Assembly (NCBI RefSeq): GCF_024721605.1 | Contig: NZ_CP102630.1 | Span: 806,001-870,000 of the forward strand | Direction: 5' to 3' | Source of the DNA: Sphingomicrobium flavum | GTDB lineage: Bacteria; Pseudomonadota; Alphaproteobacteria; Sphingomonadales; Sphingomonadaceae | DNA length: 64,000 nt | Part shown: positions 60,056 through 64,000 of the stretch, one piece after another | Layout of the letters: the number at the start of each line of letters is the position of its first letter | Numbering within the stretch: the first letter of the stretch is position 1 | Notes under the pieces: generated by a model | The model's input: the letters and a program-made list of their open reading frames with translations, nothing else | Database searches by the model: none | Told to the model about the DNA's origin: nothing | Made by a program: the position numbers and the translations under genes

Positions 60056-61132
60056 CTAGTCAAACATCTTGGCGAAACGGCGCTTCTCGCGATTCTTCCA
60101 GGCACCGCGATGATAGGCATCACTGGCCATCAGCGGCAGCACGCTGGTCGCTTCGGCATAGACCATCTGCTCGAGCGCGGTGTCGACCTTGCCCCAGCTG
60201 CAGGCTTCCTGCAGCGTCGAGGAAGAACAGGCCCCGTCGCGCACGTCGGCAACGGTGATCTGCACTGCATATTTGTGCATTTCCACATCTTCATGGCCAA
60301 GGATTTCGGCGCACACGACGGTGTCCTGCGCAAAATTCTTGGGCACGCCGCCTCCAATCATCAGCAGGCCGGTGGTGCCGGCCTTGATCTTGATGTCGGT
60401 TAGTTCGCGGAAATCGGCAATGGCATCGAGCACCATCCAATGGCCGCCGCGATGCATGGCATCGACCTGGTGCTTGACCAGGCCAAAGCCTGCCGAGCTA
60501 TCGACGAAAGCCGGGCAGAAGATTGGCACGTCATGCTCATAGGCCAGCTTGACGAGGCTGTTGTCCTTCTTGCCATGCTCGACGAGATATTTGCCCATTT
60601 CCTTGATGAAAGCGCGGCTAGAATAGGCCTTGGGCTCCAGGCTGTCAGCGATCTTGGCGATCGTGTGATCGGTGTCCTGCAGCGCTTCTTCATCGATATA
60701 GGTATCGTAGATACGGTCGATGTAGAGCGAGCGCAGCACCTTGTCGTCGGGGATTTCCAGCGCCTGGTAATGCTTGTGGCCAAGCCCTTCGAAGAAATCC
60801 ATGTCGACGATGCTCGCACCCGTGGCGACAATCGCGTCGACCATGTTGGAGCGGACCAGTTCGGCATAGAGATCCATGCAGCCGCCGGCCGAGGTCGACC
60901 CCGCGATCACCAGGATGATCGAACAATCCTTGTCTTCCAGCATCTGGTTATAGATGCGGGTTGCGCGTGCCATGTCGCGGCTGGTGAAGCTCATCTTGCC
61001 CATGGCATCGACGATCGGGCGCGCATCGAAGCTGGTAATGTCGATATGTTCGACCTGGCTCTGCAGCAGTTCCGCCTTCTTCTGGCGGTCGATCTGGTCT
61101 TCGTCGGGGTGGGTGGCGAGATCGTCGCTCAT
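60056..61132 (-). CDS. Deoxyhypusine-synthase-like protein (candidate homospermidine synthase)
   Basis: A 358-residue homologue of eukaryotic/archaeal deoxyhypusine synthase, an NAD-dependent enzyme that transfers an aminobutyl group. Family marks are ILVIAGSTSAGG and DLYAELVRSNMVDAIVATGAS, the FCPAFVDSSAGFGL segment, GGGVPKNFAQDT and ACSWGKVD containing the active-site lysine. Bacteria generally lack eIF5A, so the acceptor is probably a small amine; plant homospermidine synthase evolved from this family. The gene lies 70 bp downstream of an ornithine decarboxylase on the same strand, pointing to putrescine as substrate. Start ATG 61132 follows GGAG by 6 bp. A terminator follows. Confidence 0.85.
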   Translation of the reverse strand: MSDDLATHPDEDQIDRQKKAELLQSQVEHIDITSFDARPIVDAMGKMSFTSRDMARATRIYNQMLEDKDCSIILVIAGSTSAGGCMDLYAELVRSNMVDAIVATGASIVDMDFFEGLGHKHYQALEIPDDKVLRSLYIDRIYDTYIDEEALQDTDHTIAKIADSLEPKAYSSRAFIKEMGKYLVEHGKKDNSLVKLAYEHDVPIFCPAFVDSSAGFGLVKHQVDAMHRGGHWMVLDAIADFRELTDIKIKAGTTGLLMIGGGVPKNFAQDTVVCAEILGHEDVEMHKYAVQITVADVRDGACSSSTLQEACSWGKVDTALEQMVYAEATSVLPLMASDAYHRGAWKNREKRRFAKMFD

Positions 61133-61160
61133 CATCATCTCCAATAAGTGTCGCTGGCCC

Positions 61161-61176
61161 CGCTACGCGCGTAGCG
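61161..61176. repeat. Perfect 16-bp palindrome between ODC and DHS-like genes
   Basis: CGCTACGCGCGTAGCG, a perfect 16-bp palindrome in the 70-bp intercistronic gap. No T-run follows, so it is not a classical terminator; it could be an mRNA-processing hairpin or an operator. Confidence 0.5.
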
Positions 61177-61202
61177 AAGGCAAATCAATTCAGGCGGAAA
61201 CG

Positions 61203-62393
61203 CTACTGCAACCGGATGACGTTCGAGCCGACATCCTGTTCCGCAGAGAAGCCATAAAGGCTCGCCATCGGCTCATCGGAAACGACCACGCGGTCTTCCA
61301 CGCCAAAGCCGTTGAACCCGGTACGCATCGCGCAGCCATAGGCGCCCAGCATGCCGACCTCGATATAGTCGCCGGCCTTCACATCGCCCGGCAGGACGAA
61401 GGGCCCCACCATATGGTCAAGGTCATCGCAGGTCGGCCCGTAAAAGGCGAAGTCCTCGGCCGGCGCATCGCTTTCATCTTCGCGCAGCAGGCGGACGGGA
61501 TAGCGCCACCCGACATGCGCGGCATCGAACAGCGCCCCATAGGCGCCGTCATTGATGTAAAGATCGCTGCCGCGGCGCTTTTCCACGCGCACGATGACGC
61601 TGGAATATTCGGCGCACAATGCACGACCCGGCTCGCACCACAGTTCGGCCGAATAGCTGATCGGAAGATCCTCGAACTTGTCGTGGATGACTTGGAAATA
61701 TTGCTCGAGGGAAGGGGGCTCCATCCCGGGATAGGCCGAGGGGAAGCCGCCACCGACATCGATGATGTCCACGGTTACAGCGGTGCGGACAATGGCATCG
61801 CGCACGCGCTCCATCGCTTCGGCATAGGCGGCCGGGCTCATCGCCTGGCTGCCGACATGGAAGCACAACCCCATCGCATCCGCCATCTGCCGGGTCTCGA
61901 ACATCAACTGCTCCAGCTCGTCATCCGACGCACCGAACTTGGTCGAAAGCGACAGCTTGCTATGATCCGACGACACGCGCAGGCGCACCAGCAGGTTGAG
62001 ATCACTCGCGCCCTTGGTGGCGCGGCGGATCTTCTCCAGCTCATCGAGGCTATCGAGGCTGAAGGTCTTCACGCCGTGGCAGAAATAGGCCTCGGCAATG
62101 ACTTCCTCGGCCTTGACCGGGTGCATGAAGCACAAGGTGGCTTCCGGCAGAGTTTCCGCCACCAGGCGCACTTCACCGATCGAGGCGACGTCATAATGCG
62201 TGATGCCGCCATCCCACAGCACCTTCAAAAGGTCGGGCGAAGGATTGGCCTTCACGGCATAAAGCGACTTGCCCGGAAACTTCTCAACGAAGAAACGGGC
62301 AGCGCGATGCGCAGCATGCGGGCGGAGTAGCGTAACGGGCTGGACGGGCCTCTTGGCCGTCGCTAGCCCCAGCGCAGAATGATGCTCGTGCAA
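61203..62393 (-). CDS. Ornithine decarboxylase (fold-type III, eukaryotic-like)
   Basis: Decarboxylates ornithine to putrescine. The PLP lysine is in LYAVKANPSPDL, followed by HYDVASIGEV, the HVGSQ motif, the phosphate-binding DVGGGFPSAYPG, EPGRALCAEYS and the interface cysteine in YGPTCDDLD, whose CD pair is typical of ODC rather than diaminopimelate decarboxylase. The start is set at TTG 62393 because AGGAGG stands 9 bp upstream; ATG 62423 in the same frame lacks a ribosome-binding site. The 396-residue length suits the family. The DHS-like gene follows, suggesting ornithine to putrescine to homospermidine. Lysine as an alternative substrate cannot be excluded. Confidence 0.9.
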   Translation of the reverse strand: MHEHHSALGLATAKRPVQPVTLLRPHAAHRAARFFVEKFPGKSLYAVKANPSPDLLKVLWDGGITHYDVASIGEVRLVAETLPEATLCFMHPVKAEEVIAEAYFCHGVKTFSLDSLDELEKIRRATKGASDLNLLVRLRVSSDHSKLSLSTKFGASDDELEQLMFETRQMADAMGLCFHVGSQAMSPAAYAEAMERVRDAIVRTAVTVDIIDVGGGFPSAYPGMEPPSLEQYFQVIHDKFEDLPISYSAELWCEPGRALCAEYSSVIVRVEKRRGSDLYINDGAYGALFDAAHVGWRYPVRLLREDESDAPAEDFAFYGPTCDDLDHMVGPFVLPGDVKAGDYIEVGMLGAYGCAMRTGFNGFGVEDRVVVSDEPMASLYGFSAEQDVGSNVIRLQ

Positions 62394-62467
62394 CTCAAGG
62401 GACCTCCTGGGAATCGTCGTCATTCAAAGCTGCCTTGCGGAAGGAAGTCCCCTGGGGCAGCGAGGGC

Positions 62468-62496
62468 GATATAGGAATCGAATATGGCGAAGTAAA
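62468..62496 (-). promoter_or_regulatory. Candidate promoter of the ODC gene
   Basis: On the minus strand TTTACT (62491-62496), 17-bp spacer, TATATC (62468-62473). It would give a leader of about 65-70 nt before the TTG start. Reasonable sigma-70 match, unproven. Confidence 0.45.
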
Positions 62497-62574
62497 GATG
62501 ATTCCGCTCAAATGTTTCATTCGCGGAACGATGCCAAAATGCCCCGCAATTCTCGGGTTTAAGGTGGGAATGCC

Positions 62575-63519
62575 ATGCTGACGATAGAAGATGTCATCAC
62601 CGCTGCGCGCCGCATTAAAGGCGCGGTTCGCCGCACCCCGCTCAGCTGGACGCAAATTCACGGCAAAAATGTCGGCATCAAATGGGAAAATCAGCAGAAA
62701 GGCGGGGCCTTTAAGCTGCGCGGTGCGTCCAATCGACTGCTCGCTTTATCGCCCGAAGAGCGCGAAAAAGGCGTCGTCGCTTTCTCAAGCGGCAATCATG
62801 CCCGCGGCGTCGCCATTGCGGCCCGCCGCCTGGGCATGCACTCCGCCATCGTCATGCCTGCCGATGCGCCCAAGGCCAAGATTGACGGCACTCGCAGCGA
62901 AGGCGCGGAAATCATCCTCTATGACCGTATGAGCGAAAGCCGCGAGGAGATCGCTGCCCGCATGGCCGAAGAACGTGGCGCCACGCTCGTTCCCAGCTTC
63001 GATGATCCCTATATCGTTGCAGGGCAGGGCACGTCGGGTCTCGAAATCCTCGAACAATGCGTTGAAACCGGGATGGGCGTGCCCAGCCAGATCCTCGTTT
63101 GCTGCGGTGGCGGCGGCCTGTCGGGCGGTATCGCCTTGGCCTGTCCGGACAGCCGGATCATATGCATCGAGCCTATCGGGTGGGACGATATGGCCAAATC
63201 GCTCACTGCGGGCAGTCCGCAATCGATCGGCCCCAACCCGCCACCAACAATGTGCGATGCGATCCAGACCTTCAAACCCGCCGAGATCACCGTCTCGACG
63301 CTGCTTTCGGCAGGCGCCGGCGCCGCGCAGGTCAGCGAGGAAGAGGTGAAACAGGCCATCCGCTACGCCTGGGCCGAACATCAGCAAATCGTCGAGCCCG
63401 GCGGCGCGGTCGCGCTGGCGGCAGCGCTCTCAGGCGCAGTCGAGCTCAATGATGGAGATGTATTGCTGGTATCGGGCGGCAATGTAGACCCGGCGCTGCA
63501 CGCCGAGATTGTCGCCTAG
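62575..63519 (+). CDS. Threonine/serine dehydratase-like PLP enzyme
   Basis: A 314-residue fold-type II PLP enzyme. The PLP lysine lies in QQKGGAFKLRGASNRL (near residue 47), followed by FSSGNHARGVAIAARRLG, the phosphate-binding glycine loop CCGGGGLSGGIAL and the C-terminal SGGNVD. These fit catabolic threonine/serine dehydratase or serine racemase; no ACT regulatory domain is present, which argues against biosynthetic IlvA. AAGGTGG precedes the ATG. It is divergent from the ODC gene and convergent with the next small gene, stops overlapping. Confidence 0.88.
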   Translation: MLTIEDVITAARRIKGAVRRTPLSWTQIHGKNVGIKWENQQKGGAFKLRGASNRLLALSPEEREKGVVAFSSGNHARGVAIAARRLGMHSAIVMPADAPKAKIDGTRSEGAEIILYDRMSESREEIAARMAEERGATLVPSFDDPYIVAGQGTSGLEILEQCVETGMGVPSQILVCCGGGGLSGGIALACPDSRIICIEPIGWDDMAKSLTAGSPQSIGPNPPPTMCDAIQTFKPAEITVSTLLSAGAGAAQVSEEEVKQAIRYAWAEHQQIVEPGGAVALAAALSGAVELNDGDVLLVSGGNVDPALHAEIVA

Positions 63520-63770
63520 GCAGCGTTGCGCGCGCGATAGGGGCCCGGATCGAGCCGCGCCGGGCTGGATTTCTCCACCGCCACGATCAGCTCTTCCAGT
63601 TCGGCGGCCAAAATCTGCAATTCGGCGGCCAGCGCCTTGGGATCGGCATCGCCAAGCCCCGCCGATGCTTCCATCAGCGTTTCCAGCATCATCGCGATGC
63701 AGGGCAGGATCGTCTCTTCAATCCGCTCGAAAGCGTCATCCAGACGTTCTTCAGGTGACAGGCTCGCCAT
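63516..63770 (-). CDS. Hypothetical 84-residue helical protein
   Basis: A small acidic, almost entirely helical protein (SPEERLDDAFERIEETILP and LAAELQILAAELEELIVAVEK suggest a helical hairpin or coiled coil). No membrane segment, signal peptide or family is recognised. The stop overlaps that of the convergent dehydratase gene, and a 53-bp gap separates its start from the next gene on the other strand. Compact packing and good codon pattern favour a real gene. Confidence 0.6.
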   Translation of the reverse strand: MASLSPEERLDDAFERIEETILPCIAMMLETLMEASAGLGDADPKALAAELQILAAELEELIVAVEKSSPARLDPGPYRARNAA

Positions 63771-63823
63771 GGCCGCGCTTTTGGGGCAAAAGCGGTAAAA
63801 ATTTCGCTAAGAGACGTTCCGAA

Positions 63824-64000
63824 ATGCCAGCAATCGCCAGTTTTGCCCTCTCGCTAGCTATGATCGCCGCCTTCCTGCTGGGCATCGTCGGCGTCCGCCA
63901 GGCGCGCAAAAAAGAAGACCGCGTCGCACGGCAACGCGGTCTCCTGATGATTGCAATGGCGATCATCCTCATCGCCAACGTCCTGATCTCGACGCTCTAG
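63824..64000 (+). CDS. Small two-helix membrane protein
   Basis: A 58-residue protein with two transmembrane helices (about residues 5-24 and 39-57) joined by a strongly basic loop (RQARKKEDRVARQRG). The stop codon TAG is the last three bases of the window, so the gene is complete. No family is recognised; such hairpin proteins are common in this group. It is divergent from the 84-residue gene. Confidence 0.65.
   Translation: MPAIASFALSLAMIAAFLLGIVGVRQARKKEDRVARQRGLLMIAMAIILIANVLISTL

Noticed and set aside
62394-62467. speF-type leader RNA before ornithine decarboxylase
   Set aside because: Only about 70 nt lie between the likely promoter and the start, too short, and no convincing fold was seen beyond one weak stem.

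Overview
The window looks like a chromosomal stretch of an alphaproteobacterium of the order Sphingomonadales (Sphingomonas/Sphingomicrobium-like). This is inferred from the high GC of most genes (roughly 60-65% by eye), the recG | sdhE-mfd and yqeY-dnaG-rpoD | carA orders, a lipoyl-domain-bearing PdhB, TrmFO, an ornithine decarboxylase paired with a deoxyhypusine-synthase homologue (sphingomonads are known for homospermidine), and palindromic repeats of a type I associate with sphingomonads. No prophage, plasmid, insertion sequence with a transposase, rRNA operon or CRISPR array was seen. Most of the window is ordinary housekeeping sequence.

Layout. 1-7.1 kb: mfd (cut by the left edge), sdhE, recG, a low-GC coq7 and tyrS. 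7.2-9.9 kb: a tightly overlapping trio of DOMON-like protein, NamZ-type N-acetylmuramidase and aspartyl/asparaginyl hydroxylase. 9.9-16.6 kb: a VWA protein and a MoxR AAA+ ATPase separated by a soluble chemoreceptor, a DUF2975/HTH pair and metC; then a hypothetical protein and a PspC protein. 16.8-23 kb: rpoD, dnaG, a GIY-YIG nuclease gene bracketed by repeats, yqeY and, divergently, carA. 23-28 kb: a low-GC lipoprotein gene wedged between carA and carB, then greA and a rhomboid protease. 28-30.3 kb: a four-gene YqjD/YqjE-like envelope stress operon behind a candidate EcfG promoter. 30.3-35.7 kb: eno, ftsB, pdhA, pdhB, a squalene-synthase-like protein and an EF-hand protein. 35.7-43.4 kb: trmFO, a host-attachment-family protein, gyrA, a TPR protein and a degenerate histidine kinase. 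43.4-52.4 kb: tRNA(CAT), an S33-like hydrolase with a membrane tail, tRNA-Pro, a TPR lipoprotein, an M28 peptidase, a radical SAM protein, a lytic transglycosylase and a degenerate uracil-DNA glycosylase. 52.5-59.1 kb: ETF-ubiquinone oxidoreductase, a TPR protein, ispE, NAD(P)H-hydrate repair enzyme and an RNA methyltransferase. 59.1-64 kb: two MAPEG proteins, the DHS-like/ODC polyamine pair, a threonine-dehydratase-like enzyme and two small proteins.

The most unusual structure is at 20.75-22.5 kb. Copies of one palindromic repeat family flank a small GIY-YIG nuclease gene almost to the base and contribute its C-terminus. Another inverted pair of the same family sits in frame inside carA, and a different palindromic repeat immediately precedes dnaG and contains its ribosome-binding site. 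This resembles a REPIN/RAYT arrangement but with a GIY-YIG nuclease as the candidate mobiliser. Secondary leads are the ODC/DHS-like pathway, CtrA-type boxes before chemoreceptor, ftsB and kinase genes, the EcfG-type promoter, and a hairpin that could hide the ribosome-binding site of the gene after gyrA.
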